DNA of 64,000 nt. It comes from Polynucleobacter sp. UK-FUSCHL-C3 (GTDB lineage: Bacteria; Pseudomonadota; Gammaproteobacteria; Burkholderiales; Burkholderiaceae). Position 1 is the stretch's first letter, and each line of letters opens with the position of its first letter. The position numbers were made by a program, and so were the translations under genes. Below the pieces are notes generated by a model. It worked only from the letters and a program-made list of their open reading frames with translations, did not search any database and was not told the origin of the DNA. The stretch spans positions 868,001-932,000 of the forward strand of contig NZ_CP099959.1 in NCBI RefSeq assembly GCF_040409815.1. Direction: 5' to 3'. Positions 18,062 through 26,092 of this stretch are shown in pieces.

Positions 18062-19006
18062 TTAAATTTCAATCAGGGAATATGGCAGATTTCCTAATAG
18101 CAATGCAGGGCCATCCGCCTTACCGAGATGTAATTTGCCGCTTTGGGCCAACTCAGACTTGCACTCGATCTGCAGGGACACAAGCCCCGTTTGGGTAGGA
18201 TGCTGGGCGGATAAGACCACCATACCGGCTGGCTGGTTTGGATCATCCTCATGAACAACTTCGGTAGCAGGACCTGCAAGCGCAAGAGCGGTCTCAACTT
18301 GGGCAAGATATAGGCGACGTTTAATAGCGCCACGGTATTGACTGCGCGCCACCACCTCTTGTCCGGGGTAGCACCCTTTTTTGAAGTCGACCCCACCAAT
18401 GGATTCTAGGTTGATCATCTGCGGTACAAACTGATCTTGGGTCGCCAAAACAATGCGTGGTATTGCACTGGCTATCTCAGCAGCATTCCATGCATCAAGA
18501 TGTTCGGAAGATGCGCTTTGTGATGGAAGTGGTGTTTGTGTCGCAAACAGAATACGTTTTTGATCACTAGTACCTGAGGGATGGGTCATGGTGAGAGCAA
18601 TCGCATCGCTCGGTAAGTTTGCAGGTAATGTATTTGCCGGACCAAGTACGCCATAGACTGTCCACTCATGACTAACATCTACAACCTTTGCTTTAGAGCG
18701 CAACACAAACATGGCTAAGCGTTTTGCAAACGTAGCGGCCAGGTCGCGCGATACAAACAGGGCGAAACGGTCTTGCTCTGCATGCGTTGACAAACAAATC
18801 CAAGCGCTCGCCAGTAAACGCCCCTTGGCGGTGCAGTAACCCGAGAGACGCACACCAGAATGATCCTGAGCAATCGCTGCGGGAGGTGTACGAGTCATTC
18901 CTAATACGGAGTTGGTCAATTGTCCTTGTAAAAAGGAGCTAGCATCTGGGCCTTCTACCAAAAGGAGTCCCCAATCACGTAACTCGGTTACTTGGTGTTC
19001 GGTCAT
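18062..19006 (-). CDS. ygfZ: Folate-binding protein YgfZ (IBA57-like)
   Basis: A 314-residue GcvT-like fold protein with the diagnostic KGCYPGQE motif at about residue 205. YgfZ assists synthesis or repair of particular [4Fe-4S] proteins in a folate-dependent way. It is the first gene of the minus-strand block, divergent from mltG, so the promoters for both lie in 19007-19113. Confidence 0.92.
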   Translation of the reverse strand: MTEHQVTELRDWGLLLVEGPDASSFLQGQLTNSVLGMTRTPPAAIAQDHSGVRLSGYCTAKGRLLASAWICLSTHAEQDRFALFVSRDLAATFAKRLAMFVLRSKAKVVDVSHEWTVYGVLGPANTLPANLPSDAIALTMTHPSGTSDQKRILFATQTPLPSQSASSEHLDAWNAAEIASAIPRIVLATQDQFVPQMINLESIGGVDFKKGCYPGQEVVARSQYRGAIKRRLYLAQVETALALAGPATEVVHEDDPNQPAGMVVLSAQHPTQTGLVSLQIECKSELAQSGKLHLGKADGPALLLGNLPYSLIEI

Positions 19007-19113
19007 TTGGGCTGTATTGTGTCGTTTATGAATCTGTTTGCTAAGACTTTTATCATAGTGGTATGAACAAAAACTTTCTGATCCCCAATACCATCACCCT
19101 TGACTAGACTGCT

Positions 19114-20154
19114 TTGATCTCTAAATTACGAACGGGCATCCTGATTGCCTTGACCCTGATTGGGCTTTATTACCTTGCATTGTTTACATGGGGGGTTGTG
19201 CCCAAGCCAAAAGAAGGCATCACTGCAGAGCAACGCTTTAAGGTATTACCCAAATCGGGCGTCTCTAGCATTGCTAAGCAATTGCAAGACCAAGGCATGA
19301 GCTCCCCAGCTTGGCTTTTTCAGGTGGGGGCCCGATCTTTATGGGTGGGCTCTAAACTCAAACCCGGGACCTACGCGTTTCCTGCCAATGCCAGTTTGGG
19401 CAGCGTCTTGCTACAAATGGCTCGGGGTGATCGAATTCGGGAGAGCGTCAAGATCATCCCCGGGATGAGTATTTGGCAGGTTAGGGCAGCGATGGATGCG
19501 CACCCCGCCATGACTCTTCAAAGTAATCGCCTAGACCCAAGCCAATTTGTGAAGGCTGTGGGTTTGGATGCCGAAAGTGCAGAGGGCTATTTCCTACCAG
19601 ATACCTATATTTTTGATCCCGATGAAATTGATTTAGTGATTTATAAGCGCGCACTCGCAGCGATGCAAAAACAATTGGCTGGCGCTTGGGATCTTTACAC
19701 CAAAGCCAATCCTGAGGGAGGGGCGTTAAAAAGCCCCTATCAGTTACTAATCCTCGCCTCCATTGTTGAGAAAGAAACGGGTCAGGCAAGCGAACGAGGC
19801 ATGATCTCGGCAGTGTTTCAGAATCGATTAAAGAGGGGCATGATGCTGCAAACAGATCCCACTGTCATTTATGGCATTGGCCCAAAGTTTGATGGCGATA
19901 TTAAGAAAGCCGATCTGCGCCGAGATACTCCCTACAATACCTATATGCGTTATGGACTGCCTCCAACCCCCATTGCAATGCCATCGAAAGAGTCCTTGCT
20001 GGCAGCCGCTCAGCCTGCAGTATCGAATGCTCTGTATTTTGTGGCACGCGGTGATGGTAGCAGCCAGTTCTCGACTAATTTGAAAGAACACGAGGCGGCG
20101 GTGGATCGCTACCAACGCAATCCGGCGAAGTCCGCCTCTAAACCAGCGAGATAA
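19114..20154 (+). CDS. mltG: Endolytic murein transglycosylase MltG
   Basis: A 346-residue inner-membrane-anchored protein: one N-terminal span (about residues 7-28), a LysM-like domain, then the YceG catalytic domain with the essential Glu in ASIVEKETGQASERG, and LKRGMMLQTDPTVIYG. It cuts nascent glycan strands and so helps set their length. The start appears to be TTG. It is followed after 3 bases by tmk, the usual mltG-tmk-holB-tatD order in betaproteobacteria. Confidence 0.95.
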   Translation: MISKLRTGILIALTLIGLYYLALFTWGVVPKPKEGITAEQRFKVLPKSGVSSIAKQLQDQGMSSPAWLFQVGARSLWVGSKLKPGTYAFPANASLGSVLLQMARGDRIRESVKIIPGMSIWQVRAAMDAHPAMTLQSNRLDPSQFVKAVGLDAESAEGYFLPDTYIFDPDEIDLVIYKRALAAMQKQLAGAWDLYTKANPEGGALKSPYQLLILASIVEKETGQASERGMISAVFQNRLKRGMMLQTDPTVIYGIGPKFDGDIKKADLRRDTPYNTYMRYGLPPTPIAMPSKESLLAAAQPAVSNALYFVARGDGSSQFSTNLKEHEAAVDRYQRNPAKSASKPAR

Positions 20155-20157
20155 TAA

Positions 20158-20796
20158 GTGACCAAGCCTAATTACCCTGGATTCTTTATCAGCTTTGAGG
20201 GCATTGATGGAGCGGGTAAAAGCACTCATCTTGAGGCCTTTGCGAAGCATTTGCGAGAGCGCTATCAAGGGAAGGAGATTGTTCTCACCCGTGAGCCTGG
20301 GGGTACCCCATTGGGAGAGGAGTTAAGAAAGCTGCTCCTGAATCAAGCCATGCATATTGAGACCGAAGCCCTGTTGATGTTTGCCGCCCGGCGAGAGCAT
20401 TTGTCCGAGGTAATTGAGCCTGCCCTTCAGGCTGGAAAGATTGTGATCTCCGATCGCTTCACCGATGCGAGTTTTGCGTATCAGGGGGGAGGGCGTGGTT
20501 TGAGCCTAGAGAAGCTCAATGCTCTTGAGCAATTGGTGCAGGGTAGGGTGGGGGGTCTTATTCAGCCAAACCTAACGTTGCTGTTTGACCTCCCTGGGAA
20601 TGTTGCCGAAGAGCGCCGCTCAAAAGCACGCTCCCCCGATAAATTTGAGCAGTTGGATTTAAGCTTTTTTGAGAAGGTTCGGGGTGAGTATTTGCGCCGA
20701 GCTAAAGCAGATCCAGAGCGATTTATGGTCATTAATGCCTTACAGACCCCAGATGCCATCTGGCAACAGCTTCAAGAAATCTGTTTAGATTACTAG
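20158..20796 (+). CDS. tmk: Thymidylate kinase
   Basis: A 212-residue kinase with P-loop [11 protein letters not shown] (about residues 13-23), the DR-x motif in [19 protein letters not shown], and a lid containing [13 protein letters not shown]. It phosphorylates dTMP to dTDP. The start is GTG, 3 bases after the mltG stop. Confidence 0.97.
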   Translation: MTKPNYPGFFISFEGIDGAGKSTHLEAFAKHLRERYQGKEIVLTREPGGTPLGEELRKLLLNQAMHIETEALLMFAARREHLSEVIEPALQAGKIVISDRFTDASFAYQGGGRGLSLEKLNALEQLVQGRVGGLIQPNLTLLFDLPGNVAEERRSKARSPDKFEQLDLSFFEKVRGEYLRRAKADPERFMVINALQTPDAIWQQLQEICLDY

Positions 20797-20849
20797 GCTA
20801 AGTCATTGAATAAATTGACTTATTTAATAATAGTTTTTGTCTATATCGC

Positions 20850-21998
20850 ATGGAAATAGAAAATCCTAATTATGAAAGCCAGGTGGGCCGGTCGGTATAC
20901 CCCTGGCATGTTGATGCTTGGGAGCAGTTCAATCTTGAGAACCTTCCCCAAGCGATCTTGCTACATGGGCAAGCGGGGATTGGTAAATTAGACTTTGCCT
21001 TGGAGCTATCTCAGGCTATTTTGTGTGAGGCCGATCTATTCTCCTCGGGGGTAAAGCCCTGTAAGGAATGCCAAGCCTGCCGCTGGTTTGAGACTGCCAA
21101 CCATCCTGATTTTATTGGTCTCGTGCCAGCCCTCTATCAGCACCGTATGCCCCATGCTGAATTGGAGGGGATGCCCAAACCCGAAGTGGAGGAAGTGGAA
21201 GACAAAGAGGAGGGCGACGGAAAGAAGGAGAGCGCCTTTATCAAAATCGAGCAGGTGCGAAGGGCAATTGAGGCCATTAATGTGGGAACCCATCGAGGTG
21301 GTCAGCGCGTTGTTTTGATCTATCCCCTTGAGGGTTTGCGGCCTGATGCTGCAAATACCTTACTGAAATCTCTTGAAGAGCCCAATGCGCAAACTATTTT
21401 TATTCTCCTAAGCGATCGTCTTGATCGAGTGTTGCCTACTATTCGCTCGCGCTGCCAGTTGATAGCACTGCCTAAGCCTCAACGTGCAATTGCTTTGCAA
21501 TGGTTAAGCACTCATTTGGGATCTTTGTCTGAGCAAAAAATTAGTTCAGAAGAAATAGAGGCCAGCCTAGACGAGCAAGGCGGGGCACCGTTAGCCGCCA
21601 AGGAAGTGATCTTGGCGCGCCGTCTAAGTGATGATAAAGATAGCATGGCTCTGGCGAGTTCTGCGACTCGCTTGTTATTAGAGGCGCTAAGTAAGGGGCG
21701 CGATATTCCATGGATAGACTGTGCTGAGAAAATCTATAAAGCACCCTTTGGCATTCTTTTGGCATGCATGCAGCGTTGGTTGTTTGATATACAGTCGGCA
21801 AAGCAAGCGGGTGAAGCGCGCTATTACCGCAGGCATGAAAAGCATGTTCAGGCCTTGGCCCAGCAGGTCAATATGAACAAACTGCTTAAGTTATGGAAGC
21901 TTGTGCTTCTTGCTAGGCGCCATGAGAATCATCCTTTATCAACAAGGGTTCAACTAGAATCCTTACTTTTGCAGTACCAGCAGCTTTTTGCAGACTAA
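20850..21998 (+). CDS. holB: DNA polymerase III delta-prime subunit
   Basis: A 382-residue clamp-loader AAA+ protein. It has the LLHGQAGIGKLDFALELSQA Walker-A-like segment, a four-cysteine zinc module (C...CKECQAC), an acidic Glu-rich insert at about residues 112-128, and NTLLKSLEEPNAQTIFILLSDRLDRVLPTIRSRCQ with the SRC sensor motif. Like other delta-prime proteins it is not expected to hydrolyse ATP. It is downstream of tmk and 11 bases before tatD. Confidence 0.94.
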   Translation: MEIENPNYESQVGRSVYPWHVDAWEQFNLENLPQAILLHGQAGIGKLDFALELSQAILCEADLFSSGVKPCKECQACRWFETANHPDFIGLVPALYQHRMPHAELEGMPKPEVEEVEDKEEGDGKKESAFIKIEQVRRAIEAINVGTHRGGQRVVLIYPLEGLRPDAANTLLKSLEEPNAQTIFILLSDRLDRVLPTIRSRCQLIALPKPQRAIALQWLSTHLGSLSEQKISSEEIEASLDEQGGAPLAAKEVILARRLSDDKDSMALASSATRLLLEALSKGRDIPWIDCAEKIYKAPFGILLACMQRWLFDIQSAKQAGEARYYRRHEKHVQALAQQVNMNKLLKLWKLVLLARRHENHPLSTRVQLESLLLQYQQLFAD

Positions 21999-22009
21999 AA
22001 TGCGACCTC

Positions 22010-22798
22010 ATGTTTATTGATTCGCATTGCCACCTCGATTTCCCAGAATACCAAGAACGTCTTCCTGAAGTTCTGGAGAATATGGCGCGAGCCAAGGTAA
22101 CGCATGCCTTGTGTATTTCAGTGGATATTCCAGATTTCCCCAAGGTGAAACTCTTGGCGCAATCCCACCCTAATTTGTTTGCCTCGGTCGGTGTTCATCC
22201 TGATTACGAAGACACGCCCGAGCCTACTTTAGAGTTTTTGATCGAGGAGGCTAAAGATCCTAAGGTGATTGCGATTGGTGAGACCGGTTTAGATTACTAC
22301 CGCATGGGCGAGCGCTCCTATGAGTCGATGGAGTGGCAACGCGAGCGCTTTCGTACTCATATTCGGGCGGCATTGGCTGCAAAGAAGCCATTAATAATTC
22401 ATACACGTTCAGCCTCGGAGGACACCCTCAAAATTATGCAGGAGGAGGGTGCAGGGCGGATTGGTGGGGTAATGCATTGTTTTACTGAGAGTTATGAGGT
22501 TGCAAAAGCAGCTATCGAGATGGGTTTTTATATCTCGTTCTCGGGTATTGTGACCTTTAAGAGCGCCAAGGATCTCCAGGCAACTTGCAAAGCATTGCCT
22601 ATAGAGCGCATTTTGATTGAGACCGACTCGCCATATTTAGCGCCGGTGCCCCATCGTGGCCAAACAAACGAGCCGGCTTGGGTATCCCATGTAGCGGGCT
22701 TTATAGCGGATTTAAGAGGGGTCTCGGTTGAGTCGATTGCTGAGCATACAACCCATAATTTTTATCAATGTTTTCAGTTAAATAGAAGTGATTCATGA
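22010..22798 (+). CDS. tatD: TatD-family metal-dependent deoxyribonuclease
   Basis: A 262-residue TIM-barrel hydrolase: metal site FIDSHCHLDF at the N-terminus, IGETGLDYYR with the metal Glu, PLIIHTRSA, GVMHCFTE, and LIETDSPYLAPVPHRG. It fits the YcfH/TatD DNase family. Its stop overlaps the ankyrin gene start as ATGA. Confidence 0.95.
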   Translation: MFIDSHCHLDFPEYQERLPEVLENMARAKVTHALCISVDIPDFPKVKLLAQSHPNLFASVGVHPDYEDTPEPTLEFLIEEAKDPKVIAIGETGLDYYRMGERSYESMEWQRERFRTHIRAALAAKKPLIIHTRSASEDTLKIMQEEGAGRIGGVMHCFTESYEVAKAAIEMGFYISFSGIVTFKSAKDLQATCKALPIERILIETDSPYLAPVPHRGQTNEPAWVSHVAGFIADLRGVSVESIAEHTTHNFYQCFQLNRSDS

Positions 22799-23502
22799 GA
22801 TTACACCGCAAATTAATTACTCTGCTAGCTTTCCTTCTTGTAAGTCTAACGGCTGTTGCTCAGACCCAAGAGCAGGTCGACAAGATGACCAAGGCAGTGC
22901 AATTTGATGATCTTTCTGAGGTTAAGAAACTAATTTCTACTGGTGTAAGCCCCAATTTGCTGGTTAAGGGCGGCAATCCATTAACCGTATATGCCGCTAA
23001 GGAGAAATCCAAGCAAACTCTGGATTATTTGATTGGTCTCAAAGGTGTCGATGTAGACCATCCCAATCTCTCTGGCGAAACTGTTTTGATGATGGCATCC
23101 CTTTATGGCATGTTGCCTGAGGTAAAGGTCTTAGTGGATAAACGCGGCGCCGAGATCAATAAATCAGGATGGACACCCTTGCATTACGCCTGCACGGAGG
23201 GCCATTTAGCGGTAGCGGATTATCTCTTGAGCAAAGGCGCCAAAGTGGATGCTTTGTCTGAAAGCGACACAACCCCCTTGATGATGGCAGTTCGTTCCGG
23301 GAATATTCAATTGGTACGCTTGTTATTGGATCGCGGAGCTGATCTGCAGATCCGTAATCATCAAGGCTTTAGTGCGATTGATGTCGCAGAGTTGTTTAAT
23401 CAAGAAGAGATCTCAAAGGGCTTGCGATCCCGCTGGGAGAAGCTTTACAAGACGAAGTATCAGGGTGGACCCAAGCCTGTTTTTGTTGAATCTAAGCCCT
23501 AG
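22795..23502 (+). CDS. Exported ankyrin-repeat protein
   Basis: A 235-residue protein with a signal peptide (cleavage near AVAQ, about residue 22) and four to five ankyrin repeats at about residues 30-205, including SGWTPLHYACTEGHLAVADYLLSKGA and DTTPLMMAVRSGNIQLVRLLLDRGA. A Lys-rich tail follows. A role in the periplasm through protein binding is likely, but the partner is unknown. It is coupled to tatD by a 4-base overlap. Confidence 0.85.
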   Translation: MRLHRKLITLLAFLLVSLTAVAQTQEQVDKMTKAVQFDDLSEVKKLISTGVSPNLLVKGGNPLTVYAAKEKSKQTLDYLIGLKGVDVDHPNLSGETVLMMASLYGMLPEVKVLVDKRGAEINKSGWTPLHYACTEGHLAVADYLLSKGAKVDALSESDTTPLMMAVRSGNIQLVRLLLDRGADLQIRNHQGFSAIDVAELFNQEEISKGLRSRWEKLYKTKYQGGPKPVFVESKP

Positions 23503-23570
23503 ATCCTACTAGGCTTATCTGCGTATAATCATTATTATGTCAAATAAGATAAATCTGTCTTATCTATCTA

Positions 23571-24053
23571 ATGATTGACCTACCTAACTTCTTTACCCTC
23601 TTTACAAAGGTATCGAGCAGCCTCCCAATCGATGAACTCTATATCGTATTTCTGGTGGCAATTAGTTTGTTAGCTGTCCACGCCTTACTCATATTGTTAG
23701 TAGGAAAGATCTATCAGTTATTGATTGATTGGGCTGACCGTCAAGGGATTTTTTGGTTATCCGTCCCCTTTTTTATGGTGGCTGTGGGCCTAATCTTTAT
23801 GACGCATTTAGTCGATATGATTGCTTGGACCTACGCTTTAATTGCCTTGAAAATCTTTGAGGTCGATACCAATGCGTTTTACTTTGTGGGCGAGATGTAC
23901 ACCACCATTGGATATGGCACTTTTTCATTGCCTGAGAATTGGAAGATTCTGCCCGTGATGATTGCCTTTAGTGGCATCTTTGCTGCCTCTATGTCGGGCG
24001 CTATTCTCTTTAATATGATTAGTCAAATAATTCGCAAGAAATCAGGAAAATAA
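23571..24053 (+). CDS. Small potassium-channel-like membrane protein
   Basis: A 160-residue protein with about four hydrophobic segments. The last two flank a pore loop with MYTTIGYGTFSLP, a K+ selectivity-filter signature (T-x-GYG). There is no cytoplasmic RCK/TrkA-N domain, so any gating must come from the membrane part or a partner. It converges with the DUF3108 gene, whose stop is 4 bases away. Confidence 0.82.
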   Translation: MIDLPNFFTLFTKVSSSLPIDELYIVFLVAISLLAVHALLILLVGKIYQLLIDWADRQGIFWLSVPFFMVAVGLIFMTHLVDMIAWTYALIALKIFEVDTNAFYFVGEMYTTIGYGTFSLPENWKILPVMIAFSGIFAASMSGAILFNMISQIIRKKSGK

Positions 24054-24057
24054 AGAC

Positions 24058-25032
24058 TTACTTCGGTAGGTCTGCTATTGGATCTAATTGTTTAAAAAAA
24101 AGCTCAATGGTTCTGCCCTTTTCATTTTCAAGACGAACTCTACCCGGAATCCAACCATAATCTTTAATGAGCCAAATATCATTGCGGCGCTTGAAATCTT
24201 TTTCTTTCACGGGCAAACGTTTGTAATGACGAAGCACCATGGGCCCCATGGTAAAGATTGCATCGGATAACTCTTCACCTTGGCTTTGAAAGCGCCAAGT
24301 TTCTATCGAATCTAAATTAGCAATCGGTATCTCACGGACCGTTCCCTTTTCATCGATCTTATCGTCACCACCTAATAAGGATGCTAATTGCATCATTAGA
24401 CTAAGGCGATCTTGTGTACCCGGTGGCAGGTCTTTCATCTCCTCTGGCTTTTGGGAGAAGAACATCTTCCCTCCTCCTTTGCCATCACGATCAAAACGAG
24501 TAAATCGTGCAGGGCGGCTTCCTAAATGCTCCACATAAAAGTCTGGGGCTAAACCATAAGCATCTATCTTGCCTCGAGACTCAAAGATAAATGGCCCAAA
24601 AAATGCGTATGGGATATTAATAAACAAACGATAGCCATTGCTTGGATCAACCTGCCATTCAATCGATGCAGTTTGAAGATATTGACCATCGAGATAGGCA
24701 TCGTAGTAATAGATACCAGAGTCTGGCAAGCGAAAGGCCTGCCCCTCTTGCGCCCCACCCTGACCACCATCACCCGCCTCAATCTTTGCGCCATCACCCA
24801 CTGCATTAGAGCTTGCTTCCTGAACAGTTGGTGCGGGTGCTGCTGGTTTGCTGAGTTTTACTTTCTTAATAGGCTCTACTCGTAGCTCTGCAACAAAGTT
24901 CTCTTCAAGCGGAGCGGCTTTAGAGAACAAAAAACTAGGGAACCCGACAAAAAGATAAAGGTGTCCCAACACAGAGATGAGAAGCGCAATGAGAACGATC
25001 GAGCGAGGCTTGAGAATACGTAAGCCGTTCAT
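24058..25032 (-). CDS. DUF3108 envelope protein
   Basis: A 324-residue protein. One N-terminal membrane helix (about residues 12-35) is followed by a Pro/Ala- and Gly-rich linker (about 60-95) resembling TonB-like proteins, then a DUF3108 domain (about 100-320) with GIYYYDAYLDGQYLQTASIEW. DUF3108 is a beta-rich periplasmic domain of unknown function, common in betaproteobacteria. Probably anchored in the inner membrane with the domain in the periplasm. Confidence 0.78.
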   Translation of the reverse strand: MNGLRILKPRSIVLIALLISVLGHLYLFVGFPSFLFSKAAPLEENFVAELRVEPIKKVKLSKPAAPAPTVQEASSNAVGDGAKIEAGDGGQGGAQEGQAFRLPDSGIYYYDAYLDGQYLQTASIEWQVDPSNGYRLFINIPYAFFGPFIFESRGKIDAYGLAPDFYVEHLGSRPARFTRFDRDGKGGGKMFFSQKPEEMKDLPPGTQDRLSLMMQLASLLGGDDKIDEKGTVREIPIANLDSIETWRFQSQGEELSDAIFTMGPMVLRHYKRLPVKEKDFKRRNDIWLIKDYGWIPGRVRLENEKGRTIELFFKQLDPIADLPK

Positions 25033-25074
25033 CGGAGAAAAATGGAATGGATTGTGATTGCAGAATGCAATCGA

Positions 25075-25650
25075 CTAAACCCAAAATGGGTCTTGAAGTA
25101 TTCGGCTATCTTTTGGTAAGTTGGCCGCCAAGAAATCCATTTGGTCCGCCAGAATATTTCTGCCCTTCAATATCATGTCCTCATACAAACTTGGTGTGTA
25201 AGGTGCATAAATCAGACTCATCCCAGCTCGCTCTGGAGTGCGATTCCCTTTGCGTTGATTACAAGGACGGCATGAGACCACTAAGTTCATCCAGGTATAG
25301 CTGCCACCCTTACTATTGGGGACAATATGTTCGGCTTCGGCATCATTTTCAGAGATACGGCAAGCACAATAAGCGCAAAGACCACGATCACGTCGATAAA
25401 GTTTGCGTTTGGTGATGGCAGGCACCACATCAAATAAATTGATCTTGGCAGACCCTTTTACAGCAATGATGGAGTGCAGCTCAATAATCGATTGGCGACC
25501 GGTGAGCCGTGACATACCGCCACGCATGACGGCAATGGGGTCACCCAAGGTCCAGAGTACGCTGTTATCGGCGTAATGTCGGGTGGCGTCTTCCGTATCA
25601 ATCCAGCACTGTGGAATTCCGCCGGCATCCAATTTCAGAATACTAAGCAC
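25075..25650 (-). CDS. HNH endonuclease-domain protein
   Basis: A 191-residue protein if started at the GTG at 25650. The HNH domain spans about residues 90-155: RDRGLCAYCACRI (first CXXC), AEHIVPNSKGG with the catalytic His, NLVVSCRPCNQRKGN with the second CXXC and Asn/Lys. The product resembles the stand-alone HNH proteins common in betaproteobacteria, probably DNA-acting. The GTG start has a strong G-rich ribosome site (GGGGGGG) just upstream; a TTG at 25683 with GGGAG upstream would add 11 residues. A 22-bp near-palindrome overlaps that region. Confidence 0.8.
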   Translation of the reverse strand: MLSILKLDAGGIPQCWIDTEDATRHYADNSVLWTLGDPIAVMRGGMSRLTGRQSIIELHSIIAVKGSAKINLFDVVPAITKRKLYRRDRGLCAYCACRISENDAEAEHIVPNSKGGSYTWMNLVVSCRPCNQRKGNRTPERAGMSLIYAPYTPSLYEDMILKGRNILADQMDFLAANLPKDSRILQDPFWV

Positions 25651-25664
25651 CGCCCCCCCTTTCT

Positions 25665-25686
25665 GCCTTGATGTCGACGTCAAGGC
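25665..25686. promoter_or_regulatory. 22-bp near-perfect palindrome at the 5' end of the HNH gene
   Basis: The arms GCCTTGATGTC and GACGTCAAGGC are complementary except for one pair, with no spacer. It lies 15 bases upstream of the preferred GTG start of the HNH gene. It could be an operator bound by a dimeric protein (possibly autoregulation) or an mRNA hairpin next to the ribosome site. The sequence alone does not decide. Confidence 0.45.
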
Positions 25687-25804
25687 GCTCCCGATTACAT
25701 ACTCCTTAATATAGACTAAGTTTGCAACAAAACAATGACTTTTTTCAAGCCCCTAGGGTGTTAAAGGCATTTGAAATAGGCTCAGGGGTTAGGGTGAAAA
25801 GGGC

Positions 25805-25903
25805 CTATTGACGGTTAATGCGACAGACCCATTCTTTCCTGCCCCACTCACCTGGGCGCTCTGCAAAGACTAACCAAACGGTCCATTCGACTAATTTTTT
25901 CAT
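25805..25903 (-). CDS. Possible 32-residue small protein
   Basis: A short frame on the minus strand starts MKKLVEWTVWLVFAERPGEW and ends with VCRINRQ. The ATG at 25903 has AGGAGA five bases upstream, the best ribosome site in this gap; another ATG two codons upstream overlaps that site. The product is basic with a Trp-rich amphipathic first half and could be membrane-associated or a leader peptide. Nothing recognisable lies downstream before the HNH gene 155 bases away. The rest of 25651-26092 is AT-rich and otherwise shows only the soeA promoter candidates. Confidence 0.45.
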   Translation of the reverse strand: MKKLVEWTVWLVFAERPGEWGRKEWVCRINRQ

Positions 25904-26032
25904 GATCATCTCCTAGTTATTGGTCTTTAGTTTGATGTCTTAAAGGCTCAAGAGATGAGCTTCAAATATAGATTCATTTAATTTACCTAATTCATTGATT
26001 TTCATCATGAATTATTCAACTATTCAGATGCT

Positions 26033-26068
26033 ATCCTTGAATAAAACGAGGATAAAACAGGTACAATA
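26033..26068 (+). promoter_or_regulatory. Candidate soeA promoter with inverted repeat
   Basis: TACAAT at 26063-26068 is a good -10 candidate, and TTGAAT at 26038-26043 a -35 candidate, though the 19-base spacer is long. The -35 element lies inside an inverted repeat TATCC-N13-GGATA (26033-26055), which could be an activator or repressor site. The ATG of soeA is 25 bases downstream of the -10. This is inference from pattern only. Confidence 0.3.
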
Positions 26069-26092
26069 AACCCCATTAAATCAACAATATCC

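Noticed and set aside
19063..19107. 14-codon frame MNKNFLIPNTITLD between ygfZ and mltG
   Set aside because: Too short, weak ribosome site, in a promoter gap; nothing supports translation.
25047..25415. 122-residue plus-strand frame opposite the HNH gene
   Set aside because: It mirrors the HNH coding sequence, is Cys/His-rich for that reason, and has no ribosome site or family.
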